Part shown: positions 1 to 9,711 of the stretch, one piece after another
Layout of the letters: each line of letters starts with the position of its first letter
How positions within the stretch are numbered: position 1 is the first letter of the stretch
Assembly: GCF_003480435.1 (NCBI RefSeq)
Contig: NZ_QUJB01000001.1
Location: 485,996 to 549,995, forward strand
Direction: 5' to 3'
DNA: 64,000 nt
Source of the DNA: Clostridium sp. AM30-24
GTDB lineage: Bacteria; Bacillota; Clostridia; Lachnospirales; Lachnospiraceae
Made by a program: the position numbers and the translations under genes
Notes under the pieces: generated by a model
Databases searched by the model: none
What the model was told of the DNA's origin: nothing
The model's input: only the letters and a program-made list of their open reading frames with translations

Positions 1-1
1 A

Positions 2-166
2 ACAGATCTCAGGGAATTCATAAAATCGGTTCCGGACACAATTTTTTCAAGCCCGGCTGTCGATGAAAAGCTGAAAGTGCTGATCCGCGATTATATCTAC
101 AAAAAGGGCGAGATTCTGGATGACGATTCTCTGGTCACCCTGAAACTCGGATATGAAAACACTTAA
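2..166 (+). CDS. C-terminal end of an unidentified protein (partial)
   Basis: An open frame enters from the left edge and stops at TAA after 54 residues, ending ...DDSLVTLKLGYENT. It is rich in charged residues and has no membrane segment. The start lies outside the window and I do not recognise the family. The next gene follows on the same strand 70 bases later with its own ribosome binding site, so the two may be co-transcribed. Confidence 0.5.
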   Translation, partial: TDLREFIKSVPDTIFSSPAVDEKLKVLIRDYIYKKGEILDDDSLVTLKLGYENT

Positions 167-236
167 GTGATCGCGAAGATTCTGAATCGCCACACACTAC
201 GATCCAAATCCGATCACAGGAAAGGAGTCTGCAACT

Positions 237-482
237 ATGGATTTTACACCAACAAATTTCCCAACCATGGGAGTTTCTGAAAAAGAATTTCTCGACAAGA
301 TGATCGAACTGGCAAAAGCCGGCGATGACGCCATGGAGCATTTAAAATGTGTATTCTACACCTGGGCTGTCTTTTATGAGGCTGATGAAGAGACTACTAG
401 CGGAATCGCTGAATTTCTCGCAAATGCGGCCGGCATTGAGGCGAAAGACACATTTATCAAAAATCTGACCTGTATTTTATAA
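237..482 (+). CDS. small acidic hypothetical protein, 81 aa
   Basis: A strong Shine-Dalgarno (AAAGGAG) precedes the ATG, which supports a real gene. The product is acidic, soluble and mostly helical in composition, with no signal peptide. I do not recognise it. It follows the partial gene at the left edge and is closed by a strong terminator at 541-592, so it is probably the last gene of that transcript. Confidence 0.6.
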   Translation: MDFTPTNFPTMGVSEKEFLDKMIELAKAGDDAMEHLKCVFYTWAVFYEADEETTSGIAEFLANAAGIEAKDTFIKNLTCIL

Positions 483-540
483 GAATGCCTACGTCCGGGC
501 AATGCAGGGGGACGATGGTTTTCCTCTGTCACACTCATAT

Positions 541-592
541 AAAAAGATACCGGCAGGATTGCGAAACAAGCCGTCCATACCGGTATCTTTTT
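541..592 (+). terminator. bidirectional terminator
   Basis: A perfect 13-bp inverted repeat (AAAAAGATACCGG at 541 against CCGGTATCTTTTT ending at 592) has A-rich and T-rich flanks. It separates the rightward 81-aa gene from the leftward 90-aa gene and can serve both. Confidence 0.85.
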
Positions 593-615
593 ATCTCAGT
601 TAAAGAATGTGCCAA

Positions 616-888
616 TTATTCTTCTGTGCTGTCATCTTCCGGACAAAGGTACTCGATCAGAGCGTCCTGCTCTTTTCCGGAAAGGCGGAAGAAACCTTCG
701 CCTACGCAGAGATAACCATCCTCGACATAAACTTCGCTGGAGTCAAAGTATTCGCCCTTTGCAAACTTGCGGTTTAATTCTGCATTGATCTCGCCGTAGT
801 TCTCGACTTCAAGGATCTTGTTTTTCTTCTGTTCGATCTTCATTAAATGATAATATGCTTTCTTTAAATAGTCGCCCCGTTTTTTCAT
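616..888 (-). CDS. hypothetical protein, 90 aa
   Basis: The ATG is preceded by AGGAG at good spacing. The N-terminal third is basic and helical (MKKRGDYLKKAYYHLMK...), and the C-terminal end is acidic (CPEDDSTEE). There is no signal peptide or membrane helix. It is monocistronic, converging on the terminator at 541-592. I do not recognise the family; coding status rests on the ribosome binding site and an uninterrupted frame. Confidence 0.6.
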   Translation of the reverse strand: MKKRGDYLKKAYYHLMKIEQKKNKILEVENYGEINAELNRKFAKGEYFDSSEVYVEDGYLCVGEGFFRLSGKEQDALIEYLCPEDDSTEE

Positions 889-1201
889 GAGAGTTCTCCT
901 TTACTTTCATTTCTTATTTCTCCCGGCTGGATTTCAGCTCCGGGAATCGTTCTGTAATTTAAAGTGTAAAGCATGGAAATAATTTTGTCAATCTGTGCCG
1001 TCCCTTTCCGTCCAGATTTCGGAAAGAAACCCATCTTTATCAGAATATGCCCGCGCCCATCTACCCGATAAAATTAAAGGTTATGCCCCACTGGCGGCAG
1101 CTTCTGTAACCGCCTTCTTTTGCGTCAGTGACGATCGTTCCGGGGGGTGTGAGAACAGGCATAAACATTTTATGTGATATCATCGTATTCAGTAGTATTT
1201 T
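889..1201. other. non-coding stretch, nothing identified
   Basis: About 310 bases between two leftward small genes. Short frames occur but none has a ribosome binding site. I see no clear terminator, repeat or RNA motif. Confidence 0.5.
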
Positions 1202-1444
1202 TCAGTCCTTCATGATAATAAACCCCAGTACCGCCAGAAAAAACAGTACAAACAGGAGTGCTCCTCCGGCTACTGCAAATGCATACAGAACACCCATAGC
1301 AAAAATGAAGCCGATCAATGCCGTTAGACAGCCGCCTCCACCACTGCCGCCACCGCCGCGATAACCGTAACGACGTTCATCACAGTTACAGCCTCCTGGA
1401 CCTGTGCAATCAGAATAATGGTGTCCGCTATTATCATATGACAT
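1202..1444 (-). CDS. small glycine/cysteine-rich membrane protein, 80 aa
   Basis: The start is placed at the internal ATG at 1444 because AAAGGAG sits 7 bases upstream; the 12-codon extension has no such site. Residues 1-40 are Gly/Cys/Tyr-rich and polar (GPGGCNCDERRYGYRGGGGSGGGG). Residues about 40-76 form two closely spaced hydrophobic stretches, followed by the short tail KD. This suggests a small membrane-anchored protein with an extramembrane Gly-rich head. The Cys residues could bind metal, but that is a guess. No family recognised. Confidence 0.6.
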   Translation of the reverse strand: MSYDNSGHHYSDCTGPGGCNCDERRYGYRGGGGSGGGGCLTALIGFIFAMGVLYAFAVAGGALLFVLFFLAVLGFIIMKD

Positions 1445-1502
1445 TGGATCAGCTCCTTTTTTCTTTTGATTGTACCACATTCACCTCAATATTACATCTA
1501 TC

Positions 1503-1645
1503 TAAAAGAATGTGCCTTGGCACATTCTCGCGCCTCGCGCGGTCGCTTGCGACAATCTACATCTTCGCACGAGTGCGCATCTTTGGCACGTCAGTGCCTT
1601 TGTATGTAACAAGGAATTCCTCGGAATTTCCTGTTATATAAAAAT
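1503..1645. repeat. interspersed palindrome-rich repeat, copy A
   Basis: This ~143-bp unit is nearly identical (about 7 mismatches by eye) to the copy at 5498-5638. It begins with the palindrome AATGTGCCTTGGCACATT, continues with GC-rich short palindromes (CGCGCCTCGCGCG, GTCGCTTGCGAC), and ends in a large hairpin around GGAATTCCTCGGAATTTCC. It lies just downstream of ssrA. It has no coding frame. It resembles a REP-like or non-autonomous mobile repeat. Confidence 0.75.
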
Positions 1646-1691
1646 AAGAACCTCGCAACCCCGCATAAACACCGGATTTTGAGATTCTTAT
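1642..1691 (-). terminator. ssrA terminator
   Basis: On the minus strand, ATAAGAATCTC pairs with GAGGTTCTTAT (one mismatch) and is followed by a T-rich tract. It lies immediately after the tmRNA 3' end. Confidence 0.65.
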
Positions 1692-1693
1692 AG

Positions 1694-2034
1694 TGGACCT
1701 GAGGGGAATCGAACCCCTGTCCGAAAACCTATCCCCTGTTCTTCTACTATCATAGTCTGTTATTTAGAATTCCCTCCCGAATCCGAAAGCAGACATCCTG
1801 ATCCGTTTGGTAGCTTCATCATACGCCCGCGTGCGCAAAGCTTTGCACGTGTCGTTTCCTGCTTTAAATGATGCCGGTTACTTAAAATGCAGGTATTCTA
1901 AGGCCGACAGCTGCCTAAATTAGGCTGCGTATGCTAATTCGTCGTTAGCGTTTATATTTAGGTTTGCCATTTAACGCATTGCATACGGATAGCTTCACCA
2001 GCTTCAAAGCCCCCGTCGAAACCAGTACAAGCCC
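1694..2034 (-). ncRNA. ssrA: transfer-messenger RNA (tmRNA)
   Basis: tmRNA rescues stalled ribosomes by acting as an alanyl-tRNA and then as a template for a degradation tag. The tRNA-like ends are visible: the 5' strand GGGCTTG pairs with the 3' strand CAGGTCC, a T-arm AGGGGTTCGATTCCCCT precedes it, and GGTTTCGACGGGGG follows the 5' end as in other tmRNAs. CCA is not encoded after the discriminator A. The resume frame begins at GCA and reads ANLNINANDELAYAA then TAA. The gene lies directly downstream of smpB, whose product is its obligate partner. Ends were set from base pairing, so they are good to a few bases. Confidence 0.93.
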
Positions 2035-2215
2035 TTACTGGCACTCTCTTCGGAGTTTTCGCATCTCCAACAGCAACCACTTTAGGCGACCCCAAAGCAG
2101 CCTCACTGTCTCTGCGTAAACTAAATCTTATCATCACTCTTCCTGGTTGTCAAGGCATAGAACTTGAAATTTCAGAAATTCTTTTCTTTTATAATACCGA
2201 CGGAAACAACTGATC

Positions 2216-2686
2216 CTAATAGAGATTTTTGACCTTAAACTCCTTCTCCAGTTCCCTTCTCTGATCCTTTTTTGCAATATCCGCCCGCTTATCGTAAAGC
2301 TTTTTACCTCTTGCAAGACCAATCTCAACCTTTACGAGACTACCCTTAAAGTAGACCTGAAGTGGAACGAGCGTATAGCCCTTTTCCTGGATCTTTCCCT
2401 TTAATTTATTGATCTCATAGCGGTGCATCAGAAGCTTTCTTTCGCGGAGCGGATCCTTATTGAAGATATTTCCCTTCTCGTATGGACTGATGTGCATGCC
2501 ATAGATCATAACCTCATCGTTTGTGATCCGCACAAATGATTCCTTGATGCTGCATTTTCCCATCCGTAGGGACTTTACCTCGGTTCCCGCAAGAGCGATC
2601 CCGCATTCAAATTTGTCATCAATAAAGAAATCAAAGTATGCTTTTTTATTGTTTGCGATCAGCTTAAAGCCACTGCTTTTTGCCAT
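2216..2686 (-). CDS. smpB: SsrA-binding protein SmpB
   Basis: SmpB binds the tRNA-like part of tmRNA and delivers it to stalled ribosomes. The 156-residue length is normal. Family blocks are clear: [29 protein letters not shown] near the N-terminus, then ISPYEKGN, then a basic C-terminal tail ([27 protein letters not shown]) that enters the mRNA channel. It lies between rnr (upstream) and ssrA (downstream) on the same strand, the usual order in Firmicutes, so rescue protein, rescue RNA and the exonuclease that clears the stalled message can be expressed together. Confidence 0.97.
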   Translation of the reverse strand: MAKSSGFKLIANNKKAYFDFFIDDKFECGIALAGTEVKSLRMGKCSIKESFVRITNDEVMIYGMHISPYEKGNIFNKDPLRERKLLMHRYEINKLKGKIQEKGYTLVPLQVYFKGSLVKVEIGLARGKKLYDKRADIAKKDQRRELEKEFKVKNLY

Positions 2687-2796
2687 AATCCTGTCCTCTT
2701 TTCTGTTCCGGCAATTCTTTTCTGCCGGGACTTTATCATCATGCGCGGCACGCGCCGTTTCAGGAAAATACAGAGATTCTTTTCTGTGTCTGTCCT

Positions 2797-4998
2797 TTAG
2801 AACGACCGTACCGGCAGAAAATCGATGGTCTTTAAATATCGGTCCACAGAAACCACCTGAACCTTTACCGTCTGCCCAAGCTTATATTTTTTTCTCGTCC
2901 GCTCACCCACAAGTTCATAATGTTCCTCATCGAACACATAGTAGTCGCCATCAAGGTTTGCAAGGCGTACCATCCCTTCCACAGTATTCGGGAGTTCCAC
3001 ATAGAAACCGTAATTGCTGATTCCGGAGATCACGCCGGTAAACTCCTCACCGATATGACGTTCCATGAATTGAACTTTCTTCGCTTTATCCGTCTCACGT
3101 TCTGCCTCATCCGCGAGCCGCTCCCGCGAGGATGTCCAGACTGCAACTTCCGGAAGGATCTTCTCGTAGTGGGCAACACGTTTTTTTGTGAGTTCTCCGT
3201 GAAGATTCTCCTTGATGATCCGATGGATCTGAAGATCCGGGTATCTGCGGATCGGTGAAGTAAAGTGGGTATAATAGTTTGCCGCAAGACCGAAATGCCC
3301 CATGCAGTCCGTCGTGTACTTCGCCTGTTTCATGGAACGGAGCGCCAGCCGCGCGAGAAGCGCCTCCTCCGGGGATCCGGCAACCTTTTCGAGAAGCTTC
3401 TGCATCTCCTTCGGGTGAAGTTCTCCGTTCTGGAGACGGATCGAGTAGCCGAAATTGTTGATCAGGATACCGAATCGCTTGATTTTTTCCCCATCCGGCT
3501 TCTCATGGCTCCGATAAAGAAACGGCGTCTGCTGCCAGTAGTAATCTTCCGCAACCGTCTCGTTGGCCGCCAGCATGCAGTCCTCGATCAGCATTGTCGC
3601 CGCATTCCGCTCGTAAGGCTTGATCTCCACCGGGCGTCCTTTCGCATCCAGAATGATCTTACACTCCGGGAAATCAAAGTCCACAGCGCCTCGTGCCATG
3701 CGCTTCTTTCTTAAGACGCGGGCAGTCTCATCAAGAAGCAGGAACATCGGGACAAAATCCGCATACTCTTCCAGACACTTTTCGGCAAATTCTGCCTTTT
3801 CTTTTACAGCAGCTTCCTCTCCTCCGTTCTTCGCTTCCAGAATCGCATTCACCGCCGTATACGTCATTCTCCGGTCAATATTCACAACCGACTCACAGAT
3901 CTTATGACCCACAACGATTCCCTTTTCATCAATATCCATAAGGCAGCTCAAGGCCAGACGGTCACAGCCCGCATTCAGGGAGCAGATCCCATTCGAAAGT
4001 CTGTGGGGAAGCATCGGGATCACACGATCCACAAGGTAGACGCTGGTTCCCCGCTTATATGCCTCCTCGTCGAGCGGACGGTTCTCCTTCACATAGTGGC
4101 TCACATCCGCAATGTGGACACCGAGATGATAGATAGTCTCCCCATTGACTGTCTCCTTTGACACGCTGACCGCATCGTCCAGATCCTTCGCATCCTCACC
4201 GTCAATGGTTACCATCGGTATTTTTCTGAGATCCACTCTTCCGTTCTTTTCAATCTCCTCCGCCACATACTCCGGCGAAAGCAGCTCCGGAACCCGAGCT
4301 ACTTCCTCCATCACTGCCTCCGGGAACTCCTCCGGAAGCCCATACGCGCGGACGATAGATAAAATATCCACTCCCGGATCATTGATATGTCCGAGGATCT
4401 CCTTTACATGGCCTTCCGGATTCTTATTTCCCGTCGCGTAAGTATCCAGCTTTACCACGACTTTATGACCGGAAACAGCACCATTCTCCTTCCCTTGCGG
4501 GATAAAAACATCCATGGTGATCCTCGGATTGTCCGGGATCACAAAACCGAAATTTTTATTTTTTTCAAAGGTACCGATCAGCGTCTCATTGGCATGTTTC
4601 AACACCTTTAAGACTCTCGCTTCTGTCCGGCCTCCTCTTCCGTTTTCATTAATGATGACCTGAACTGTATCCCCATCCATCGCATCCCCGGTATCATCCG
4701 GCGGGATAAAAAGATCGTCTTCTCTACCCTCGATCGTCACGAACCCGAATCCACGATGATGAGCAGTAAAAGTTCCGGTCTGGGCGAACACTTCAGATCT
4801 CGCGTACTTTCCTTTTTTCGAGATCCCCACCTTTCCGGATACCACCAGTTCATTTAAAACTTCTTCCAGTTCACGGCGCTGCTCTTTCGGGACGCCTAAA
4901 AGCATCGCCAATTCTTTCATCTTCATAGGAACATATGTCGGATCCTTCATCAGATCCAGAAGCATATGTTTCCGCTCTTCCATTAATCTTTCTTCCAT
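2797..4998 (-). CDS. rnr: ribonuclease R (3'-5' exoribonuclease)
   Basis: RNase R degrades structured RNA and works with tmRNA on non-stop messages. The 733-residue product shows an N-terminal winged-helix/cold-shock region ([15 protein letters not shown]), the RNB catalytic block [17 protein letters not shown] with the metal-binding aspartates, the conserved [18 protein letters not shown] block, and a C-terminal S1 domain ([19 protein letters not shown]). The start at 4998 is chosen because AAGGAG lies 5 bases upstream; an upstream in-frame ATG at 5031 has no site. It sits between secG and smpB. Confidence 0.96.
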   Translation of the reverse strand: MEERLMEERKHMLLDLMKDPTYVPMKMKELAMLLGVPKEQRRELEEVLNELVVSGKVGISKKGKYARSEVFAQTGTFTAHHRGFGFVTIEGREDDLFIPPDDTGDAMDGDTVQVIINENGRGGRTEARVLKVLKHANETLIGTFEKNKNFGFVIPDNPRITMDVFIPQGKENGAVSGHKVVVKLDTYATGNKNPEGHVKEILGHINDPGVDILSIVRAYGLPEEFPEAVMEEVARVPELLSPEYVAEEIEKNGRVDLRKIPMVTIDGEDAKDLDDAVSVSKETVNGETIYHLGVHIADVSHYVKENRPLDEEAYKRGTSVYLVDRVIPMLPHRLSNGICSLNAGCDRLALSCLMDIDEKGIVVGHKICESVVNIDRRMTYTAVNAILEAKNGGEEAAVKEKAEFAEKCLEEYADFVPMFLLLDETARVLRKKRMARGAVDFDFPECKIILDAKGRPVEIKPYERNAATMLIEDCMLAANETVAEDYYWQQTPFLYRSHEKPDGEKIKRFGILINNFGYSIRLQNGELHPKEMQKLLEKVAGSPEEALLARLALRSMKQAKYTTDCMGHFGLAANYYTHFTSPIRRYPDLQIHRIIKENLHGELTKKRVAHYEKILPEVAVWTSSRERLADEAERETDKAKKVQFMERHIGEEFTGVISGISNYGFYVELPNTVEGMVRLANLDGDYYVFDEEHYELVGERTRKKYKLGQTVKVQVVSVDRYLKTIDFLPVRSF

Positions 4999-5068
4999 TC
5001 TTCTCCTTATATATTTGCTATTACTCGCCACATGAAAAAAGGCGGGAGTCTTATCGATCAGGATAAAC

Positions 5069-5111
5069 GAAAAAACACTCCTGCAAAGAAGTTATCGCTG
5101 CAAGAGTGTTC
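5069..5111 (-). terminator. hairpin terminator between secG and rnr
   Basis: On the minus strand AACACTCTTGCA pairs with TGCAGGAGTGTT, followed by TTTTTT. It should stop or reduce read-through from secG into rnr, acting as a terminator or attenuator. Confidence 0.75.
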
Positions 5112-5123
5112 GTCATCTCAGAA

Positions 5124-5360
5124 TTAAATTACCTTTAAATTTAATACCAGGGCAAGTACAAAAATCAGGATTGCCGCAATTTTTGTAAACTTTTCAAGGT
5201 TGCCTTCCATAGAGCGGCCTTTATTTTTTCCCCAGTAGCTTTCAGCCACACCACTGATCGCGCCAAGTCCGGAAGTCTTTCCCTCCTGCATTAATACGAT
5301 CACGGTCATCGCGATACATAAGATAACGAATACAATCGTCAGAATAATTCTAATCACCAA
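5124..5360 (-). CDS. secG: preprotein translocase subunit SecG
   Basis: SecG is the small auxiliary subunit of the SecYEG channel. The 78-residue protein has two hydrophobic helices (about residues 3-22 and 58-76) around the conserved loop VLMQEGKTSGLGAISG, then a polar stretch SYWGKNKGRSMEGNLEKFTK. The start is a non-ATG codon: TTG at 5360 or GTG at 5357, both within reach of GGAGGTG, so the exact start is open. Upstream of rnr, as in many Firmicutes. Confidence 0.93.
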   Translation of the reverse strand: MVIRIILTIVFVILCIAMTVIVLMQEGKTSGLGAISGVAESYWGKNKGRSMEGNLEKFTKIAAILIFVLALVLNLKVI

Positions 5361-5497
5361 CTACACCTCCTGTCCACAGATAAATTTATCATAGCATAAA
5401 ACATTCAGGCTGTCAATGACGGAAACGGACCGGACGTAACCAGCCATGCTCCCGCCATTCGCCTGCCGAACCGCTTTCTTCACAGATCGGCAACATA

Positions 5498-5638
5498 AAA
5501 AGAATGTGCCTTGGCACATTCTCGCGCCTCGCGCGGTCGCTTGCGACAGTCTACATCTTCGCGCGAGTGCGCATCTTTGGCACGTCAGTGCCTTTTTATG
5601 TAACAGGAAATTCCTCAGAATTTCCTGTTACATAAAAA
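5498..5638. repeat. interspersed palindrome-rich repeat, copy B, with a perfect 21-bp hairpin
   Basis: This is the second copy of the unit at 1503-1645, in the same orientation. Its right end (5593-5638) is a perfect 21-bp inverted repeat with a 4-base loop CTCA and T/A tracts at both ends, so it can also terminate transcription. Copy A has mismatches in this stem, so copy B is the less decayed one. It lies between pheT and secG. Confidence 0.8.
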
Positions 5639-5684
5639 ACGGTCAGCCAAGACAGGTTTTCCCTGTAAGGATGACCGTTTTATC
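5634..5684 (-). terminator. pheT terminator
   Basis: AAAACGGTCA and TGACCGTTTT form the outer stem, and an inner hairpin (ACAGG/CCTGT) fills the loop. T/A tracts flank it on both sides. It lies about 100 bases beyond the pheT stop and abuts repeat copy B. Confidence 0.75.
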
Positions 5685-5788
5685 ATAAATTTATACACCT
5701 GCAAAAATCCGACGCCGGAACTTTTTCCGGATACACGGCAGCCCTCCGAGGCTTTTCAGCTTTCACTTGTGGGCTTTCTCTCCGAGTC

Positions 5789-8203
5789 TTATCGAATCTC
5801 AGCGCCAAGACGGAACTTCAGATTTCCGAGGATCTTCTTAACGAATCTCTCAATATCCTTCGGGTCAAGCGCCTTGTCCTCCGGAACAAAGGTGATCTTG
5901 AATGCCATGCTCTTCTTGCCCTTGCCGAGCTGTTCGCCGCGGTAGATATCGAAGAGTTCCACCTCGCCGACCTGCTTGCAGGCCTTTTTGATCTCATCGA
6001 TCAGGCTGCCGCAGCTTGTCTCCTCATCAACAACCATGGCAAGGTCACGGGTGACCTCATCGTACTCGGAAATCGGTTTGTAGCGGAGACCTTCCGGCAT
6101 GTGCGCGGAAAGCGCAGCGAAGTCGATCTCACCGAGATAGATCTGGTTGTTTGCCTTGCTGTCCTTCGGGAGCTTTAACTCTCCTGCGACACTGTTTGCA
6201 AGTTTACCGAAGGAGCCGACGCGCTCACCATCGCAGAGAACATACGCGGAGATTCCCGGATGGAGATACGGGACATCCTCCGCTCTCTCATAGTCGAAGC
6301 TTACACCGAAGGAAGCCGCAAGCTCTTCCATCGTCCCCTTCAGGGTAAAGAAGTCTTCTGCCTCACCGAATGCCGCGAATCCAACATGCGGGATCTCGTT
6401 CGGGAGTTCTGTGAGCGGAAGTGCCTTCGGATAGTATACATTCGCGTACTCGAAGAATCGTCCGGCTGCATTGCCCTTCTTCACATTCTCAACCACCGTA
6501 TTCAACATGGACGGAGCCAGTGTTGTGCGCATGATGGAAAGGTTTGTGGTGATCGGGTTCAACAGGCGGATCACATTGCGTTCTTTCGCATCTCCGGCGA
6601 TATGAAGCGCGTCAAGGTCAGCGTCAGAATAGAACGCCAGTGTGGACACCTCAAAGTAACCCTGAGATACCATTACCTGTTTTAATTTTGTTCTTCTCTT
6701 CTGTACAGGGTTTAATCCGCCGTTTGTAACTGCGGAATCCTTTAAGAATGTCGGAACAATGTGCTCGTAGCCGTACTCACGGATTACTTCTTCGGCGAGA
6801 TCCGGCTCACCGACTTCGATATCTTCACGATAGCGCGGTGCTGTCACAGTAAGAACATCACCGTCGCGCTCAACCTCAAAGCAGAGTCTGCGGAGAATGT
6901 CAAGAACATTCTCTGACGGGACCTCGATTCCGAGGATCTTATTGATACCGCTTAAGGTTGCGGTAAATTTCTTTCCTTCTCTCGATGCACCCGCGCTTAC
7001 ATCGAAGGCACTCGCTGTGATCTCTCCACAGCCAAGTTCCTCGATCAGGTGCAGGGCACGTGCCATACCGATCTCAACGGTATACTCTGCGATACCTTTC
7101 TCGTAATGGCTGGACGCATCCGTATTCTGTCCGAGGCTTCTCGCGGTCTTACGGATGTTGTCACGCATGAATTTTGCAGACTCAAAGAGAAGCTGTGTGG
7201 TGTTCTCTGTGATCTCACTGTTCATGCCACCCATGATACCCGCAAGGGCTACCGGTTTGCTGCCGTCGCAGATCACAAGGTTGTTCTCGTTTAACTTAAA
7301 CTCTTTTCCATCAAGTGTCTGGATCATCTCGCCGTTCTCCGCGCGGCGGACGATGATCTGGCTGCTCTCCAATGTGTTCATATCAAAGGCATGCATCGGC
7401 TGTCCGATCTCAAGCATGACATAGTTTGTGATATCGACCACGTTGCTGATGCTTCTTAAACCGCAGAGAGCCAGCTGACGGCGCATCCATCTCGGGGACT
7501 GGCCCGGAGTAATGTTTCTGACACCATGGCCTAAGTAACGCGGGCAGAGATCCTGTGCTTCTACTTTGATGTCAAGGTTTTCATATTTATAATCGCTCTC
7601 CTTGTAGTCCAGAGCCGGCATCTTAAGCGGCTTGTCCAGTACCGCAGCGACCTCTCGTGCGATACCTAATACTGACTGGCAGTCCGCGCGGTTTGCTGTT
7701 ACGGAGATGTCAAAGATATAATCGTCTAATCCGACCACCTTCGCAATATCTGTTCCCGGAACCGTGTCCTTCGGAAGATCTAAGAGACCATAAACCTCAG
7801 AGCCCGGATACAGGTCATCGTTCAGGCCAAGTTCCTCGCCGGAGCAGAGCATACCGTTGGACTCAATGCCGCGCATCGGTTTTGCCTTGATCTTGATGCC
7901 GCCCGGCAGTGTGGAATTATCAAGAGCCGCCGGTGTGTGCATGCCTGCGTAGACGTTCGGAGCGCCTGTGACGATCTGAATGTCGTTTCCATACTCGCCG
8001 CAGTCTACTTTACATGTGTAAAGATGTGTTCCCTCCACCGGGGTACATTCTTTTACAACGCCAACAACGACACGGTCGATCTCAGCGGAGAGATCGATCA
8101 GTTCCTCTACCTCAAATCCACAGCCAAAAAGTTTATCCTCTAACTCCTGTGCTGTCACATCAATGTCAACATATTCTTTCAGCCAACTAAATGGTACTTT
8201 CAT
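5789..8203 (-). CDS. pheT: phenylalanyl-tRNA synthetase beta subunit
   Basis: The beta subunit of the alpha2-beta2 enzyme that charges tRNA-Phe and edits Tyr-tRNA-Phe. The 804-residue length is standard. Visible parts in order: N-terminal domain MKVPFSWLKEYVDI, tRNA-binding OB fold (VVVGVVKECTPV...), the B3/B4 editing domain, B5, the catalytic-like core, and a C-terminal anticodon-binding domain (PISEYDEVTRDLAMVVDEE). It starts 18 bases after pheS with a strong site (GGGAGGGAG). The operon is read from the T-box leader upstream of pheS. Confidence 0.97.
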   Translation of the reverse strand: MKVPFSWLKEYVDIDVTAQELEDKLFGCGFEVEELIDLSAEIDRVVVGVVKECTPVEGTHLYTCKVDCGEYGNDIQIVTGAPNVYAGMHTPAALDNSTLPGGIKIKAKPMRGIESNGMLCSGEELGLNDDLYPGSEVYGLLDLPKDTVPGTDIAKVVGLDDYIFDISVTANRADCQSVLGIAREVAAVLDKPLKMPALDYKESDYKYENLDIKVEAQDLCPRYLGHGVRNITPGQSPRWMRRQLALCGLRSISNVVDITNYVMLEIGQPMHAFDMNTLESSQIIVRRAENGEMIQTLDGKEFKLNENNLVICDGSKPVALAGIMGGMNSEITENTTQLLFESAKFMRDNIRKTARSLGQNTDASSHYEKGIAEYTVEIGMARALHLIEELGCGEITASAFDVSAGASREGKKFTATLSGINKILGIEVPSENVLDILRRLCFEVERDGDVLTVTAPRYREDIEVGEPDLAEEVIREYGYEHIVPTFLKDSAVTNGGLNPVQKRRTKLKQVMVSQGYFEVSTLAFYSDADLDALHIAGDAKERNVIRLLNPITTNLSIMRTTLAPSMLNTVVENVKKGNAAGRFFEYANVYYPKALPLTELPNEIPHVGFAAFGEAEDFFTLKGTMEELAASFGVSFDYERAEDVPYLHPGISAYVLCDGERVGSFGKLANSVAGELKLPKDSKANNQIYLGEIDFAALSAHMPEGLRYKPISEYDEVTRDLAMVVDEETSCGSLIDEIKKACKQVGEVELFDIYRGEQLGKGKKSMAFKITFVPEDKALDPKDIERFVKKILGNLKFRLGAEIR

Positions 8204-8221
8204 GATCTTCTCCCTCCCTTA

Positions 8222-9244
8222 TTAGCCTTTGAACTGCTTCAGGAAACGAAGATCATTCTCATAAAGCAGGTTGATGTTGTTAATACCGTATTTTAACATG
8301 GCAATACGCTCGATACCGATACCAAAAGCAAGACCGGAATACTCATTCGGGTCGATTCCGCAGTTTTCCAGTACCTTATGGTGTACGATACCGCCGCCGA
8401 GAACCTCGATCCAGCCGGTGTGCTTGCAGAGCGGGCAGCCTTTTCCGCCGCACTCGAAGCAACTGACATCGACCTCAACACTCGGCTCCGTGAATGGGAA
8501 ATAGCTCGGGCGGAGACGTGTCTTTACATTGCTTCCGAAAATCGCCTGTACAAACTTGTCGAGCATACCCTGAAGGTCGCAGAGAGTGATCTTCTTATCC
8601 ACAACAAGACCTTCCATCTGATGGAACATCGGGGAATGAGTCGCGTCGCTGTCGGAACGGAATACGCGCCCCGGTGCCAGCATCTTGATCGGCGGCTTCT
8701 TCGCATCCATGACACGGATCTGTCCCGGACTTGTATGTGTGCGGAGTAAAATATCCTCAGCCACATAGAAGGTATCCTGCATGTCTCTCGCCGGATGGTT
8801 CTTAGCTACATTCAATCTTGTAAAGTTGTGATCATCATCCTCGATCTCCGGACCGTCATAGATCTCAAAGCCCATTCCTGCAAAGACATCAATCATCTCG
8901 TTCTCTGTAACGGTAAGCGGATGAAGTCCTCCTGCCGGGCGCATCTTTGCCGGCATGGTGATGTCGACCTGCTCGCTCTTATTGCGGGCCGCAAGTTCTA
9001 ACTCATCCATCCTGTTTTTCATTTCCTGATAGCGCGCTTCTACCTGATTCTTGAATTCATTGATCGTCTTTCCAACATTCGGGCGCTCCTCCTTCGGAAC
9101 ACTTCCAAGACCTTTCATCAGGTCCGCGATACTGCCTTTCTTTCCAAGGAAATTCTGCCAGAACTCAGCAAGCTGTTCCTTGGAGTCTACATGGCCGAGA
9201 GCAGCTTCCATCTGCTCTTTCAGTGCCTTGATCTTCTCTTCCAT
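8222..9244 (-). CDS. pheS: phenylalanyl-tRNA synthetase alpha subunit
   Basis: The catalytic alpha subunit. The 340-residue product has an N-terminal coiled-coil tRNA-binding arm and class II motifs: the motif 2 region [27 protein letters not shown] and motif 3 [19 protein letters not shown] four-Cys cluster ([12 protein letters not shown]) lies near residue 270. The start at 9244 follows AGGTGG; a longer frame adds only MRWT. First gene of pheST, under the T-box at 9447-9705. Confidence 0.97.
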   Translation of the reverse strand: MEEKIKALKEQMEAALGHVDSKEQLAEFWQNFLGKKGSIADLMKGLGSVPKEERPNVGKTINEFKNQVEARYQEMKNRMDELELAARNKSEQVDITMPAKMRPAGGLHPLTVTENEMIDVFAGMGFEIYDGPEIEDDDHNFTRLNVAKNHPARDMQDTFYVAEDILLRTHTSPGQIRVMDAKKPPIKMLAPGRVFRSDSDATHSPMFHQMEGLVVDKKITLCDLQGMLDKFVQAIFGSNVKTRLRPSYFPFTEPSVEVDVSCFECGGKGCPLCKHTGWIEVLGGGIVHHKVLENCGIDPNEYSGLAFGIGIERIAMLKYGINNINLLYENDLRFLKQFKG

Positions 9245-9369
9245 AGTCCACCTCATTCTTTCGGTATGGTTTGATTTCTCTATCAGTGCGGCGGTCAGGC
9301 TTTTCTACATATCCATATCTTCTTGTTTTCACTTTCACGAAAACAAGAAGCACGGGGCGTTCCCCGTAT

Positions 9370-9434
9370 GATGATTTTCCCTGAAAAAGGCTTATGCAAG
9401 CAAGCTTGCAACACCTTTCCCAGAAAAAATCATC
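9370..9434 (-). other. long stem-loop in the pheST leader
   Basis: GATGATTTT pairs with AAAATCATC and, further in, TGCAAGC pairs with GCTTGCA, giving a ~65-nt interrupted hairpin between the T-box terminator and pheS. No T-run follows on the pheS side, so it is not an obvious terminator. It may be a processing site, a stabiliser of the read-through mRNA, or a palindromic repeat. Confidence 0.5.
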
Positions 9435-9446
9435 GCATGGCTGAAC

Positions 9447-9705
9447 TGTTTACATAAAAAAAGCCCCGTCCCGCCTTGGGACGAAGCTGACTCTCCGTGG
9501 TACCACCCAGATTCCGCATGGTTCATATGCGGCACTCAAACGTCTGTAACGGGACTTCCCGTCCTGCACTACCGGAATTTCTTTCGCACAGGCTGCTCAA
9601 GAGTGAATTTACAAAAGCTTCCTTCGGAAGGTCTTTCAGCCGGTGAACCTTCTCTCTGTGATACCGGAATTTCTTTGTACTGTCTCTATCATTGCGTTTC
9701 ACACA
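9447..9705 (-). promoter_or_regulatory. T-box leader (Phe) controlling pheST
   Basis: T-box RNAs sense uncharged tRNA and switch between antiterminator and terminator. The T-box itself (minus strand TGGGTGGTACCACGGA) is at 9494-9509. It is followed by a GC-rich terminator (CGTCCC...GGGACG, then CCCC and a T7 run) at 9452-9486. Upstream are the AGAGAG element and GGCTGAAAGACC loop of Stem I. The probable specifier is TTC at 9605-9607, in the context AAATTCACTCTTGAGCAG, which matches Phe. Uncharged tRNA-Phe should allow read-through into pheST. Confidence 0.9.
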
Positions 9706-9711
9706 GTGTTG

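Noticed and set aside
4999..5031. An upstream rnr start at 5031
   Set aside because: It has no ribosome binding site, whereas the ATG at 4998 has AAGGAG at 5 bases.
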